Shown piece after piece: positions 22,961 to 36,689 of a stretch of 64,000 nucleotides of DNA (positions within the stretch are counted from its first letter, which is position 1; each line of letters opens with the position of its first letter). The stretch lies in NCBI GenBank assembly GCA_037576215.1, contig JBANDB010000018.1:1550001-1614000 (forward strand), written 5' to 3'. This DNA is from Armillaria gallica (taxonomy: Eukaryota > Basidiomycota > Agaricomycetes > Agaricales > Physalacriaceae). The notes below the pieces were generated by a model. It saw nothing but the letters and a program-made list of their open reading frames with translations, ran no database searches and had not been told where the DNA came from. The position numbers and the translations under genes are program-made.

Positions 22961-24496
22961 TGGGGGAAGAATTTATACAAGTCCAGGCAGGACATAATAC
23001 GTCGGTCGCGCAGGGCGAACTCTTCTTGGTGCTGAAATATGTATAGCCAAAGGCCAGACCGTGCACCCTTCGCCGACTGTTATGTGTGGCTATACCTTAT
23101 AAAAGTTCCGCTGTCGATTTCGGATTCGTCACATTTAGGATCATTGTCTGCAGTCCGCCGGAAGGCGCGCGTTGTAGCACAGCTCGTACTAAGAAGGATG
23201 GCAGCAAGTGGAACGGATGATGCAACGCGCTGCCAGCTTGTTCCGGTGATTGAGTTTCCGATGAATGCGTACTAGAACAGCCTCTCATGTGGAACCGCTG
23301 CAAATGACGCCGAAGGCTTTACAGAAGCCGCAATTCTGATGGACCTCCGTGCCTGTATCCAGTAGAGATTCTATGTGTACTCTGTTCCGGTCTGGTCATC
23401 GTTCCAGAGTCGCGTACATTCGGAGGATGGATATTTCGCGTGCAGCCAATTACAGAGCCTTGATATCCAGAGTACGATATACGCAATTTTGTGCGCATTC
23501 AAGAGCAATATTTTCGATAGTTGGCTTCTGATTTCGAAGGAGGAGGAGCGCATGCTGATGGGAAGCTCTGATTCGAAGCTTCAAGACCATTTGGAAGGTT
23601 CATCTTTCAACGAGGGGTGATCGATATCGATTGATCCGAAGGGAAATTAGTCCGAAAACATTGCCGCCTCCAGATGTACAAGGCTTGCGTTGTATATAAA
23701 ATGACGCACACCATAGTGACACGCGGCATGGAAGTTCGAACGCATACACGTTTCTCCTATGCAGCCACCTTAACGCGGAGAAACGAACACATGCAGGAAG
23801 AACAAAATTCACCGTGCCCTGCAGTCGATTATCACATGACTATCGCTTATCTGTCGTCCGCTTCTGATCTGGAATTTCTGATCCTGCTATTCGTTAAGGT
23901 ACAGGCTCACAGGTGCGACAAACTTCGTACCAATGATCTCTTGCAATGGGTACTACGAGAGGAATCTTTATTCGTTCCAATACCAACAAACGCTCATGAA
24001 TACGTGGTGTGGACTAGCATATGGAACGAATACCTCGAGGTCCGGGTTCGAGGTTCAGGCAAATGTGCGTGGACCTGGCCCGAACCGGACCCCGGCCAGA
24101 CTAGAATGATGTGTAGTCATGTCACCTGCCTCGTCGGTTGCACATGTCGTCAGCGTGCATGATCTCCTCTCTCGTAACCTCCCTCCTCGATTCCTCGCGA
24201 TACGTTCACTTCGTCACATCCTTATCCTATTCACCATACTCCCTGTATGTGCATATTTCCAAACGATCGTCCATTCAGCTAACCTTCAACGATGGATCTC
24301 ACATCATCAGGTTCAAGTTTCGTGGAAGACATCCTCAGCGCATATTTCTGGTCGCATCTTGGCGTATCTTATCCACCGCTTAGTGGGATAAATATAAGAA
24401 ACTCCAGGTACCGGCAAGCGTTTACTCAGAATCGGTTCCTTTGGTCGACAGATAGTGGGTGCGTCCTCAATATTTTATGGTCTGCTAAGCTGCCTA

Positions 24497-25965
24497 ATGC
24501 TTGAAGTCCTTAGAATCGCCGGCATGAATCAACTTGCGATGATCGTTCTCGTTCTTCTCTTCAGTTCTGGTGTCTTTGGGGTAGAGATATCTCCCAAGGA
24601 TGGTGAAGACTTGCCTGCGTCCTCAGAAGATCGACGGACACTTTTGAGCATCGTATGGAGCTGCCTCGCCACGATATTCGCGTGCACTTGGCTTTCTGTA
24701 CATCCCAATGTTCCGGGTCGCAATATCACCACAAGGGGATGGATCTCTTGTACTATTGAACATGTGAAGATTATGGTTTGCACGATCTTGGTACCAGAGG
24801 CCATCGTCGGATGGGCGGCTGAACAATTTATTATCGCATGGACAGTGTGCTACAGTGAGTATTTCATGACATTAAGGGGTTATCCGACTTACGTTGGAGA
24901 CTAACAGGAACAGACTTTTCTATCTCGTCAGTAATCAACGGGTGGAGAGGCAAAAAAGACAAATATTCTCCAAATCTGACGATGGCTCATGGATTTGTTC
25001 TCAGTATGGGCGGCTTCTGTTACATGGAAATTGAATCCATCTCGCCATCACCATCGTCGTCCTCCACAATCATATCAGATCGCGCTCCGTTGTCCAGGGC
25101 TGTAGAGCCATCAATCCTTGTTCTTGATGATCTCGACTCCCCAGACTTGGAGAAGAAACTAGAGGAGGTCAGTGCAGAGACAATACAGGACAAAAGCAAA
25201 GGTGATGCACTGTCCAAAACATTTTCTATCCTTCAAATATCCTGGTTCATTGTGCAATGCGCCGCTCGAGCCATTCAACATCTTCCCATCACACTACTTG
25301 AAATGACAGCACTCGCATTCGCAGGCCTCAGCATCATAACATACTGCTTATGATGGAATAAGCCACTGAATGTGAAGTATCACATATCTTTGGATGGGTC
25401 AGACTTGATGACATTCAGATGGACACCGAAAATAACCCGAACAGGCTTCTGGGAGGGTTTCTTTGGGATAATTCCTTCCATTATGGAGCTGTTTGATGAT
25501 CCCCCTAGACACTATGGCATTGGATGTGGTGCCCTTCGATTTTCCTCTGGTAATGAAGGTAAAGAATTTACATGCCAAGTGATCATAGGTGGTGTAGCAT
25601 TGTTATTTGGGGCTTTCCATTGCATTGCTTGGTCGTTCTCCTTTCCATCACACACTGAAATGGTGCTATGGAGGTTTTCATCCCTCACAGTGTTGATCAC
25701 TTTGATTGCAGCAGTCATTTTGACTCTTACTATACTATGTAAGTTGGTTCTCTGGAAGTTGTCCTCAAAAGTACCACAGCTAATTCCACATTCATGGTCA
25801 GTTTATGTAGAATCAACTGCAGCTGGTGTTGTTTTTTGTGTTGCTATTTGTGCATACACTGTAGCACAGATCATGTTGATTGTCCTTGCATTTATGCAGT
25901 TGCGCTCCCTACCTCCATTAGCCCTCCACACTGTACAATGGACCACTTACATACCTCACATATAG
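24497..25965 (+). pseudogene. Membrane-protein paralogue with one nonsense codon
   Basis: It has the same two-exon structure as 5747-7209: exon 1 is 24497-24854 and exon 2 starts at 24959. The frame is open except for TGA at 25351-25353 (about codon 251), where copy 1 has TGG in TYCLWWNKPL. The reading frame continues afterwards to WTTYIPHI and a stop at 25963-25965. The first 250 residues resemble copy 1 closely, including DKSKGDALSK. From about 25390 to 25850 the two differ heavily, with indels and a different set of hydrophobic segments. A truncated product or readthrough cannot be excluded. A GTAAGT at 25739 could also act as a splice donor, but it lies after the stop. Confidence 0.75.
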
Positions 25966-26599
25966 TTTCAGTTAATTTCTGCTTTCCATATAGGCCTTGA
26001 TTTGTCCCTTGTTATCTATGTATGCCCCATTTTTGGCTCTTACCCTTCCTTACCTTTGATTTTTACCTTGTGTCTTGTCTTTAACACTCTCATGCTCTTG
26101 CTAATATATGTCGAGTTTCAAGTGCACTCTTTTCTTGAGTTTTATTCCCTGTAAGGCAGATTTGTTACACTTGAGAACCATGATGCAAACAGCCTCAATG
26201 ATGCTGTCCAAATTGCTGGACTGTATTGAATGTATGTCAGCAATGTGTCAAGAGATAATGGAGAGCAGTTCCCACTAATATTACCTGCCTGACAGGACAT
26301 ATGGGAGCATTGGACGGTCCAATGGAGAGGGATTCCATTGCAAGGTTGTGAGTGAGCACAAAGAAGAGAAAAGACAATAAGCTGGACGAAGAATTTCTGA
26401 AAAAATGAACATGGTTCAGATGGAAAGAGCCATTCGAAGATCTCCAAAAATATCAATTCTCACCCTACACCTTTCTTTGTTATGGGCCCATTGTTCTCGA
26501 GGTTCATCTTGCCAGGCTAAATTCTGATGGGTGCTTTGTGCAGAGCGAAGAAGGCAGGGCGTAGGTATCTGCTCTTTCAAATCAGCAAGAAGCCTACCC

Positions 26600-27780
26600 T
26601 TGATTCTAGTGCCGATCGTTGCTGAGGGCAATTACCCAGAGGCCTTCAAGATATACAACAGACTTTGACATGAGTTTCGCTGTCCCCAATGTATGAAGGC
26701 TACCCAAACCAGCTCCTTTGATCCTCTAAGTTGTTGCACCAGAAAACCTACCACGAAACCAGCGGCGCATCATTTCCTACATTCTATGCTAATGACCTCT
26801 GTATTCGATCTTGTGTTGTACTCTGTGCGATATTATTATCCTTTTCTAAGGTGTGCCAATTCCCTGTTCAACGTTCAAGTGTTATGTGCTCTGATCTCAC
26901 TGACAGCACTGAGCAGAGTGATCGTTCAAACGTTCATCGGTGTCACTTACACCAACACACACAACATAACGTGTGCACTTCACCGGATAGGACAGGCGTC
27001 GATAGATGTGGGCAAGCTTACCTTTTGGTACGTTGACTACGCCCTTGCCCGCTTTGACTTGATCGTAATTCTGTTTCTAGTGATCGTGGATGCTCCATTG
27101 GGCAGGACTAAACCACCGAACCAACTAGGTGCTGCTGGCAGCGTATAGGCGAGAATCTTCCAGCGTGTCCGATAACTAGCCCGGCGCCATTTCCATGACG
27201 ATGCCGGGAATGGCAATGTCTCCGGGCCATTCCGACTTCCACTCTCGCGTGCTCAGCTCGGAATCTCGTTGTGAGTCCGTGCGCACCATGTGTCCGAGGG
27301 CCAATAATCCGATCGTAACCTCTCTACCCTTCCGTTACCTTCGTTTCCCTCCCACTTCACCAGTCCTAGATGCTCCATTCCCGTAAATTCCTTCAAGCAA
27401 AAGTCTTTCCCCGATCTTCTCTCGTGACGGATGCTACCTGATAATAATGGAAGTCCTGTCCAGTCTGGATGGCCCTCGGCGCGGGAACGAAATTAATCCC
27501 GCAGGAAGTGAGGCTACCAAGCCGTCATGTACTGCCGAGGTTTGCTGCTCCAATTCAAAGAGGGCGACCAGCATTTGACGATGTGATTACGCTTACAGAT
27601 CTCTTGTCGCGGTGGCCCATGCACATCTTGTCCGCTAACATTCGTGGCTCCTTCCAGCCAATGTCTTCGAGAGGAAGTATCTGGATTGTCGCGTATCAGT
27701 CTAGGATGAAGCTGAAGTGTAAGACTCTGCGACAGCTTCATAGAGTAACACTCGTCCTCGGTTTATGTATGTAACTGGGC
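26600..27780. repeat. Module C repeat
   Basis: It aligns with 8880-9800 and other copies. It contains gtgggcaagcttaccttttg (about 27008) and gagggcgaccagcatttgac (about 27560). An open frame in this copy reads VGKLTFWYVDYALARFDL, matching EFTFRYVDYALVLSGLI in the copy at 8820. The stretch 26140-26600 before it shows nothing I recognise. Confidence 0.55.
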
Positions 27781-28965
27781 GTGGCCATGTGATGGTTCTT
27801 CTGACTCGCCATTCAGGTTCCGTTGAAGGTCAAGTTGACGACATTGTTAAATTTCTGGGCGTGACCGTCAGCTGAGAACTCACAACTAAGGCGGCGAGGC
27901 ATTACTTACAATCCGATGCCCATGCTCCGTGCTTGGACTCCCCATTTTGCTTTCAGGCAACCGGAACGGACATATCGTTATGGTTGACAACGCTTCATCT
28001 AATCATTTTTTCTGATCGTCTGACCTGATTGTTTTCGACGCAGTCTAACATTCGAGTTGTATGGATGACATCTGCTACCAGGCTCTTTACCTCGTAATCC
28101 GGTCGATATCCAAGGGCCCTTGTTCACGGCGAACCGATGACTTTTGAAACTGGATATCCTTGCTGAACGTGACGTTTCATTTATTTTCCCTGCTGCTGCT
28201 TGATGCGTAGGTGTGCTTGAATATTTGAGGCGATACTTGATTCTCGTATCTTCCGAACTGTACGAAGATCACGGTGTTGATTGTGGCTTGTTGGTTAAGC
28301 TTGAAATTTGTACGGCCATAGATCATCGAAAGCAAGGTTGTGGATAAGGAAACGAAGAGATACAAATCTTCATCCTATTAGAATATGGCGATGGAAAGGA
28401 TATCCAATCGGCGCATCGCATTCCCGCCCTGGTAAATACTCGGACCCGACTTTCCAACGTAATCTCCTCATTCAATCTGGTGTCCATCAAATCACAGCAA
28501 CCAGCTTGGTCTATATATGTCGACCGTCGATGCAGCGACGTTTCTACTCAGAACATTAAAGTGTTCGGTTCCTTACCCGTCCTAACAAACAATCGTAGAG
28601 CATGCTCGGCGTCACCCACGCAACAGTAACAAGCATCACTAGTGAACCTCGATGGTGACGGTGTCTGCGATGGGCATCCATTCTGAATCTTATTGACATG
28701 CTTCGCCTCGAGATTGTCGCTCTACGTGCTTCTGCTCCTTGCTTTCATGTGCCTATTTGCTATGAAGGTGTGATTCTTGATGAGGCACAAATGAGATATT
28801 CAAGCAGGAACGAATACGACGGAGATCAGTCAAAATCTATATCAGTTTAGATTTTCATCACATTTTCTCGGCTTATAAAAGCATCCTAATGAAAAGGTAA
28901 AAATCATCTTTGCTCGTGATGGGAAGGTAATACAATCTTCGCATACTGTCTTCAAAGGGACTAGC
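27780..28965. repeat. Module D repeat
   Basis: It aligns with 13900-14790. Landmarks are gagcatgctcggcgtcaccc (about 28598), aacaagcatcactagtgaac and ataaaagcatcctaatgaaa (about 28875). It is longer than the first copy, with extra sequence at about 28150-28560. No gene is recognised. Confidence 0.55.
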
Positions 28966-30800
28966 CATTTGAAATTGAAGTAAGTAATGCAAACCTCGTC
29001 TCAAGAATAGGCGTGATCGCGTGGCCCCTCGGGCCGGCTCGTACGCGTTGAGTTCCGGACGCTTCTTTTCCTTCTTCATCCACCGTCAATATCTTCCGTG
29101 CAGCGGAAGCGTCCGCTATCTTTTACCCGGTCTCGTGCTCCGTGCGGCCTTTGGATCTTTGCTGAGGTGCTAAATTTCTGTCGAAATGCTATGCCCTCGT
29201 CGCTCCTTTATATCTCAAAGAAACCCCGTCATGTTTCTCTCTGAATCGCGGCTGAGCAATCGCTCATCGCTCTTTTTGCCGCCACGTAGATCTTCTGTGT
29301 GCGAGTTCCTGTCACAGACACACAGTTCTACCTAAACTCGCTCGAAACGTTCATTAACATGTCAAGCAACGCGTCCTTGACACGTCTCAAAGATAGGCGT
29401 GATCGCGTGGCCCCTCGGGCCGGTTCGTATGCGTTGAGTTCCGAAGGCGTCTTCTTTTCCTTCCTCATCCACTATCAACATCGTCCATGCAGCGGAAGCC
29501 TCTGCTATGTTTTACTCGCTCTCGTGTGCTGAGATATAAAAGACCCCGTCGTGTTTCTCTCTGATAACACTGACAGCACGCGGCTATGGTTCATCGCCAG
29601 GCAGATCTTCTGTGTGCGTGAGCTCCCGTAACAGTCACCCACCCGCGCAATGCAATGTGGCTGCTGTGGATAAACAAGGAAGAGCATCTGGTTGGTTTTG
29701 GATGGGGCAGGTGTGGCCATATGCGGGGAGAAGATTACCTTTCGGTACGTTTACTATGCCCTTGACCCGTCGGGCTTGCTATAAATACGGATTCTAGCGC
29801 TGGTGGCTGCAGAGGATGATTTCCTGTGCGAGTTGCCCTTTACATGTCATGTACGCTGGAACGGACATATATCGATTCAGTGTGTTGCGCTCCTCCAAGC
29901 ATTGACCCTGTGCAGCTAACCCATAGTCTCCTATGGGCGATACTCTCTGGCGCGATGGTAGCACAAATACGAGAACGCTCCCCACATCTCCCTGGGTCCT
30001 CGTTGTACGCATTCTTCCATTTCTGACCGGATGGCGGGCAAGCCTTTTCTATGGCGCCTCAGATTGCAGGATCAGCTCGGATCTAAGGTGTGGATAACCA
30101 GCAGCGATGTTGCACCATACACACCCCACGAGCGATATGAGTTCACGAGGTAAAACTCAGTTTCCACTCTCCCGTAACAACGCTAACGACCTCTGTCTTT
30201 GATCTACAGAATGCTACTTCGCAGTAATCATAACTTACTTTTTGATCCATTCTGCGTTGCTTCTCTGGTGTGAATAAACTCCATCTGGGCTCGGAATTGC
30301 GCTGCGGGTCCGTACGCACCTGGTGTCCGGGGGTCAATAAACCGCTTCGACCGAGGTCTTTCTTCCTTACCCCGCCGGTCCTCGATACTCCGTTCTCGTG
30401 AATTCCTTGAATCAAAAGTCTACCCGGGATCTTCTCTCGTAATGGATTCTATCTATTAATGGCGAAAAGCTCGTCGAGTCTGTATCGCCCTTGGCGCGAG
30501 GACACAATCAATCAATCCCGCAGGATGTGAGGCTAGTGAGCCTTCCGCGTCATGTGCTGCAGAAGGTTTGTTGTTCTGATTCGATGAAGTCAACCTGTAT
30601 TTGATGATGCTCTTCCGCATACAGATCTCTTATTACGGCGGCCCATGTACGTCTCATTCTTTCACCTCGATGGCCCCTTCTAACCAACCCATTCGAGAGG
30701 AAATATGCCGTTTGTCAGGTATCGTTCTAGGGTGAAGTTTAGGATGCGGCGACAACTTCACCGAGTCCTACTCGTCCTCGGTTTATGTGTGCAACTATAC
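28965..30800. repeat. Module C repeat with a tandemly duplicated 5' end
   Basis: The opening block gatcgcgtggcccctcgggc occurs at about 29018 and again at about 29400. Each is followed by the same sequence (gcgttgagttccg, then a cagcggaagc block), so about 380 bp is duplicated in tandem. The rest follows the standard module C order to gatgctcttccgcatacaga near 30605. Confidence 0.6.
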
Positions 30801-30989
30801 GTGGCTATTGGATGCCTTTTCTGACCGACCGCTCAGATCTTAGGTTGTATACTGATGTTTAAATTGAACAGCGTTGTTCAATTCTCTATGCGTGACCATC
30901 AGCTGAGAACGTATAACTGAGATGGCGTGGTGCAACTTACAGTCCGACGCCCATGCTCTGTGTTACTCCTTCTAAATGCCTTTGCTTTC

Positions 30990-33790
30990 AAGTTCCCGTC
31001 TTCGGAGTTTGAAGCCATGTCCCTCCCCGGGATGGGCCACGTCGCATATATTCTCTCTCTGAATGACTATGGGGCTTGTAAATACGTGCGCACGATTGAA
31101 GGTAAGGACAAGTGAAATAGAGAAAGCAATGACCTCATTCTACTTCGGCAGGATTCGCCCTCTGGTGAAAGTCCAAAGTCGAATGTATCCGTGACCGTTC
31201 TGAAAATTCACTGTACTTACATTCCGAGGAAACCTTTATGTTTCAGCTCCTGAATTTTCGTCTCTTTTTCTTCGCTCCTTCGCTATACTTGTTCCGGACC
31301 CACCTCATTGATGACACGTCCTGGCGACAGGTCCGGGAAATTTTCGTCCAAGCGTAAGGGATTCTCAACCTCCGTGCGAATGTCGCTTGAATTTCCATCG
31401 TTACAGGAATTTCATGAACACTCCTTAAAGATACTGCATGGGATATGAGACTAAGATGCTATAGCAAACGGTGAGGGTGCGTACCTCGTACCATCCCGCT
31501 TCAATGACTAGGAGATAACTCCAGGTCAGGTCGAATCATAGTACGTGAATCGGAACCTATATCGTCGTCTGATGCGAATCTCAGTGTAGATTCGGCATTC
31601 AGTTCGCCATGTCAGTCCTCAGTGGGGCAGGACTATGTTGACCTGAATAATGTTCGCTATATGCGTACCAGATGTTCATAGAGGTACAAGTCTCAACGGA
31701 CATCTGTTCCATAACATTGAATGAAACGCAATCCACTATGAGGAAAGATCTTCAAACTGAATGCCCGCACATACTGAATATAGTCATGTCTGGCAGCTCA
31801 GGCGTTATAGTACTGTCGTTGATTTTGAAGTACTAAAAGGAATAGATCTCAATATGATTGAAGAATCTGAGCGCCAGAATGTTCCATACAAGAAGTCAGA
31901 TAACGTCCCTTGAAGTCGACGCTCAAGGAAACTCATTCCACCAAGACACCAAACTCGGTTCGCTGTGAGGATGGAGCTAGGGAAAATGCAGTTATCCTGG
32001 AATAGATGCGTCTGAAGAAGAGAAAATAAAGTCAACGCACCATCGTAGCGAAAATCCCTGTGGTGGTAGAATATAAACAAAGTATAATTCAGAATGGTGG
32101 TCGTCGAAAACAAGTCGAAACCAATCTAGAGTGACCGGGCCGTCGCTCGATCCCGTCTTCCCACGGCTTCTCTCTCCGCTACTATTCCCATTCATTCCTT
32201 CCACCAAAATTTCGGACAACCGAGTCACGCTCCTATATACCGATCTGCTGTGCTCTTGTTGACTTCACAAGCAGACTGATGGGTGAACACACAGCGACAA
32301 TAATTGGACAACAAGGGTATGTAGTCTTGCAGGCATGCTGGTCATTGTCTATGCCTCATAACAATGTCTCGCAGCGTTTTACAGTCAAACCTATCACGTG
32401 GAAAAATATTTCCTATTGGTTCTTATACATGCTCTTCAAAAGAGAATACCTGTCCGAAGAAGCCTAAAGGACGTCGTTTTTTTATGGCGAAACATACGTC
32501 GCGGTGATGCAAGCCCTACCGCCTGCCTTATTACTCATACTCGGTTCTTCCCGTAAATTTCGAGTTCGAAATTTATTCCTGTAGCCTTAGTGAGTGTGTA
32601 GGATCTCTTCTACTCGCATTCGTGCCCTACATTTATTTAGATTTTCGCATCAAGCATACCGCGTTTTCCATTTCTGACATTGTGGTGCGCCTGAGCCCGA
32701 CTGGAAAGTGGTTGCTATTTTTCGATCGAAAGCACACCCAGCATTTATTTCAGATATTCATTGGGCTTGTTGTCGGCACGCGAGAGGCTAAGCGACCGGT
32801 CCGTAATCCGCTGTCTCAGTTCCCGCTGTCCCGCAGCTTCCTGCTATTCATACACTAATAGGATCACGGAGACTGAGAGGTCAGGACTAGGGCAGTGTAT
32901 ACAGCTAGGTGCTCCCACTCTCGCGGTAAAATGACAACAAAAAAACAAAGTAGCAACGCACCCGCCAAAGCGGGGAAAGAGACAGGTTGGCAAACAGGAA
33001 GGCAGACGTTAGTGGACAAACGAAAAGGTGATGAGAAGTCGGCAGAGGGCACCACAAAATGTGCACTATATGTGCAGCCCCGAGTACACTCTCAAACAAA
33101 AGGTATACTAATTCGACATTCTTCTAGTCATATGGTGTAAAGAATCTGCCACACGATGGGTTTTCAACCCAGAAATGAGTACGACTCGGGCGTATATTGC
33201 CAGAGGAAAGCTAGGTCAAAGACACGAAGGCATGGTAGAAGTAAAAGGTTAAGTGAGGAAAAGTCCGAAAACGGCGCATACGTAGCTGCCCGGAACCCAT
33301 ATGTAAATATAGCTAAAGGAATGACGCAATAATAACTCCATAGAAAATTGCATCCCTTACACTAACAGCCCAGTGACATCTGCACAGCTGTGCTGTGCAG
33401 GGTTGAGATTTCTACAAGGCTATGCTCTTCGGCATCAATACTCGACGAAGACTTACTTGTAGTTCAGCTTCGTTTGGAAATGCAAAGTTCTTCGTTCAAT
33501 AAAGTTCCAAGTGCGTGAAAATCCATTTTCGACTGCACTTTTACTAAGCTAAAGACCGACTGCCATCTGAATGCTCTGTCCTTGCTTCGTAAACTCCAGG
33601 TTTACACCCTGTGCATAACCTTTTCTGACATAACATCCAGAAACTTAGACGCTTCTGGGAAGACTTATGACCTAGCATGCAGCGGTGTATGATTATCATC
33701 TATACACCGCGGGGCAGGGCTGTTGGTTGTGTGCTCTGGAATGACCTCGACCGTTTGGATTAGGCGCTGAGTAAAAATAGTGTAACAACA
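30990..33790. other. Region without a recognisable gene
   Basis: Module D-like sequence ends near 30990. Beyond it I recognise neither module repeats nor conserved protein motifs on either strand. Two overlapping minus-strand frames at 31805-32228 have no features I can assign. The region forms the upstream flank of the kinase gene that follows. Confidence 0.45.
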
Positions 33791-33837
33791 CTCTTGTCTC
33801 CGAGGCACTATATAGTGAAAATTTCGTCCTTGTTACT

Positions 33838-36609
33838 GTGTGCCGCCTTTTTGACACTTTCAACCGTATGCATCGGCCAAACCTACCGCTCATCTCATTT
33901 CAACCAGATGCTCTCCAAGTTTGCAACGTTCGTCGCCAAGACTTGTGGAAAATCGGTGACAGTCCACTTCACGAGGCATGCGCGAAGAATCTCTACGGGG
34001 CCTTTTACTCTTGGATAGCTGATCCGCCTGCAGTGCTGTGGTTAGAAAATGGTGAGAATTTGCGACAAATCCAAGCTATCGTTCATCTGATATCCGATAT
34101 CTGAAGGTCTTCCTAAGGTACCGGCGTAAGTGCTGAATGACAATACCAGCCTCCGACTATTGGGATATTCATCTAAGAGAATAGATTGATCGCCACGGAG
34201 TACCTTTTCCATGTAAAGACATCTTCGAAGACTACATCAGGCATAGCATATTATCTATGCCATCAAAACAAAGGGTATATCAATATCCTTGGCTCACTTC
34301 TGTATCAGCTCGTTCAACAATTACCCTCGACGGATATATCGCCTCTACTTCTGTGCCACGTCCTCAACACAAGAAACATCAGCATCATCGAATTTCTTTT
34401 TGTTCGAGCCTGTGGCGAATTCAAGAGGACTTACATCATCCTAGATGCTATTGACACTTATCATGACTCACCCGATATCCTCGCTGATATATTGGAGATG
34501 ATTGATCGACTGTCAAATACCACCTCGGTCGTATTCACGACTTCTCACTCGGACGCCAGCATCCGAACAAAGTTCATGGACATCAGAAGACTCGACGCCT
34601 CTCCGCTTATACTTCAGATGGACGCATGCACCTCAGACACTACGGTGCAGGCATCTCCTGATCTCGTTGAAGAGATACTCTTGTCGCTGACGAACCCTTT
34701 GTATCACAAGTAAGTCCGGAGACCCAGCGTCATACTACTGCTATAATTTCAGCGAGCTGAATACGAGCCAGTTATACAAGGTTCTTTATTTTCGAACCTA
34801 ATCCAGTACCCTATCTCCAACGTACGGCATACAAGTGGCAAAAGCGGAAACTTTTCGAAATACTTGATGGAGGACCTCCCGAACAAGCTAACAGCACCTC
34901 TGACAGCGAGTTACTCCGAGACGTACAGATCGCACTCTTGGGAAACGGGCATTCGGACCACACGTTCCGGAAATTCCTTGTCTCCGGCACTTCATGGCGA
35001 AACATCATACCTCTCGCCTCAAAAGATCCGCTGATGACAGTAAACTTTCTTCAAAGGGTAAATCGCTCTCAGAAGTCGGAGTATCTTGTCTGATTGTCAT
35101 CACAGGAAATTGACACCCGTGCTTATGTCTACAATGAAGCCTACTATCGCGCGCGCTGCATAAAATGCCTGTTGAAAGTCGCTGAGACATACCTTGTCAT
35201 TCCCACATGCCTCGTGATATCAAATATCCGGTGTGAGGAGAGACGTCCAATATGTGGCGGAGGATACGCGGTAGGCTATAAAATTTTACTATGGACATGA
35301 AATTCTGAAGTCACATTTACTCGTGCTATATGAAGGATATCTACAAAGGCCGTATAAACCACTCTGATGTTTGCCTGAAGGTTCTACGTTTGTTCACCGA
35401 TGGAGATACGAAACCCAGAGAAGATGTCAGAAAGGTCAATCCATAACTCTTCAAGTCAACGTTGTGGACTGATAGACGAATTTCAGGAGTTTTGCCGCGA
35501 AGTTTTAGTCTGGAGAAATTTGAACCACCCTGATGTCCTTCCCTTCATTGGTATCAACGATGACCTCTTCTCCCCGAGTTTTTGTCTCATCTCACCTTGG
35601 ATGAATGACGGTAACCTCATTTCATTTCTAGCAAAGCATCCAGAGCACAATCGTATGCAGTGTGTACGTTTCATTTTCATTGCTCTCTATATAACCAGTC
35701 TCAAAATCATGGTCATGATAATGAACATATCGTAGAAGTAGCGAATGGGCTTCATTACCTTCACTCGCACGAACCTCAGGTCATACATGCTGACATCCGG
35801 GGGGTATGAGTTTTTCTTTGCACTGGCAGAGCGAGATTCATGACCTGACAAATTGTTTTTGAAGGCTAACATAATTGTCACATCGGACCATCACTGTTGC
35901 TTGGCAGACTTTGGGCTCGCGAAGGCTGTGATGACGTGCGGACCGGGAAGCTATGGAGATTCGACAAAAGGATCAGTGCGTTGGCTTGCACCTGAGCTTC
36001 TTCAATTTGACGCTTCCTCAAATTGGCATTACATGGCATCCAGGGATATATACGCCTTTGGATGTACTATGGTCGAGGTACGTTTACATATCAAGTATTT
36101 CTGTTAGGCTTGATTATATTTGGTAGATTTTTACCGGACGAGTTCCATTTTCGGATGTTATCCTTGACGTGTCGGTTATACTCGCTGTCGTACAGAACGA
36201 CCGTCGGCCAACTAGACCAAGCCACGTTGAGCTTCCGTATGATAGCATATGGTCGCTGATAGAACTCTGTTGGTCAAAGGGCGTTCATAAAAGACCGTCG
36301 TCCTCAAATCTGGTTACAACGCTCAATAACCTAGATGCGTCCAAGCAACCTGCCAAGAGGGAGAAATTAGCGGTGAAGACGGTGAAGACGATGGTTCTGT
36401 CTCGGTATAACATTCAAAGTAAGCTCTCTTTGATTCTTAATTGTGTCGGCATCCATCACGTCTATTCAGATCAGCAGAAATTGGGCATTGGTCGACATTT
36501 TCACTGTCATGTAAAAGGCTGCAGCAGATCATTCATATCCAGTTCTGTACGAAAGAAGCATATGGTCAAGTGCCAGAAAGAGACGGAGAGGACAGGATCT
36601 GTACCATAG
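33838..36609 (+). CDS. STAND-like NTPase region fused to a TKL-type protein kinase with a C-terminal zinc finger
   Basis: The first exons resemble fungal NACHT/STAND proteins: WIADPPAVLWLENG (to 34051), then GIAYYLC, INILGSLLYQLVQQ and RTYIILDAID (about 34185-34709). No Walker A motif is found between them. Further exons are 34772-35057, 35106-35270, 35336-35434, 35487 to about 35662, about 35739-35803, 35865-36077 and 36127-36418, then 36470-36609 with stop TAG. The kinase domain has the glycine loop GGGYADIYKG, the VCLK lysine, the HADIRGAN catalytic loop, DFGLAK and GSVRWLAPE, so all key residues are present. The arginine of the usual HRD motif is absent, as in many basidiomycete TKL kinases. 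The last exon encodes CHVKGCSRSF..HMVKC, a C2HC-like finger. The start codon and the splice near 35664-35740 are uncertain, so the N-terminal part may be a separate or decayed gene. Confidence 0.7.
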
Positions 36610-36689
36610 GATTGAAAACAATCACACCAGAAAATACTTAGAAGAGCTGCTTGAGCGTCGACGTGTTCTTGCGTAATAAGCGAAAATGG

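Larger units (their letters stand above)
21085..26140. repeat. Segmental duplication, copy 2 (CpG-rich arm)
   Basis: It matches 1110-1260 and then 2240-7390. This arm keeps more CG dinucleotides: for example cgcgcgatgcgtgcc here against cgcacgaagcgtgct in arm 1. Flanking and non-coding parts match closely, while the 3' half of the membrane gene differs much more. The duplication ends at about 26140, shortly after the membrane gene. Confidence 0.85.
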
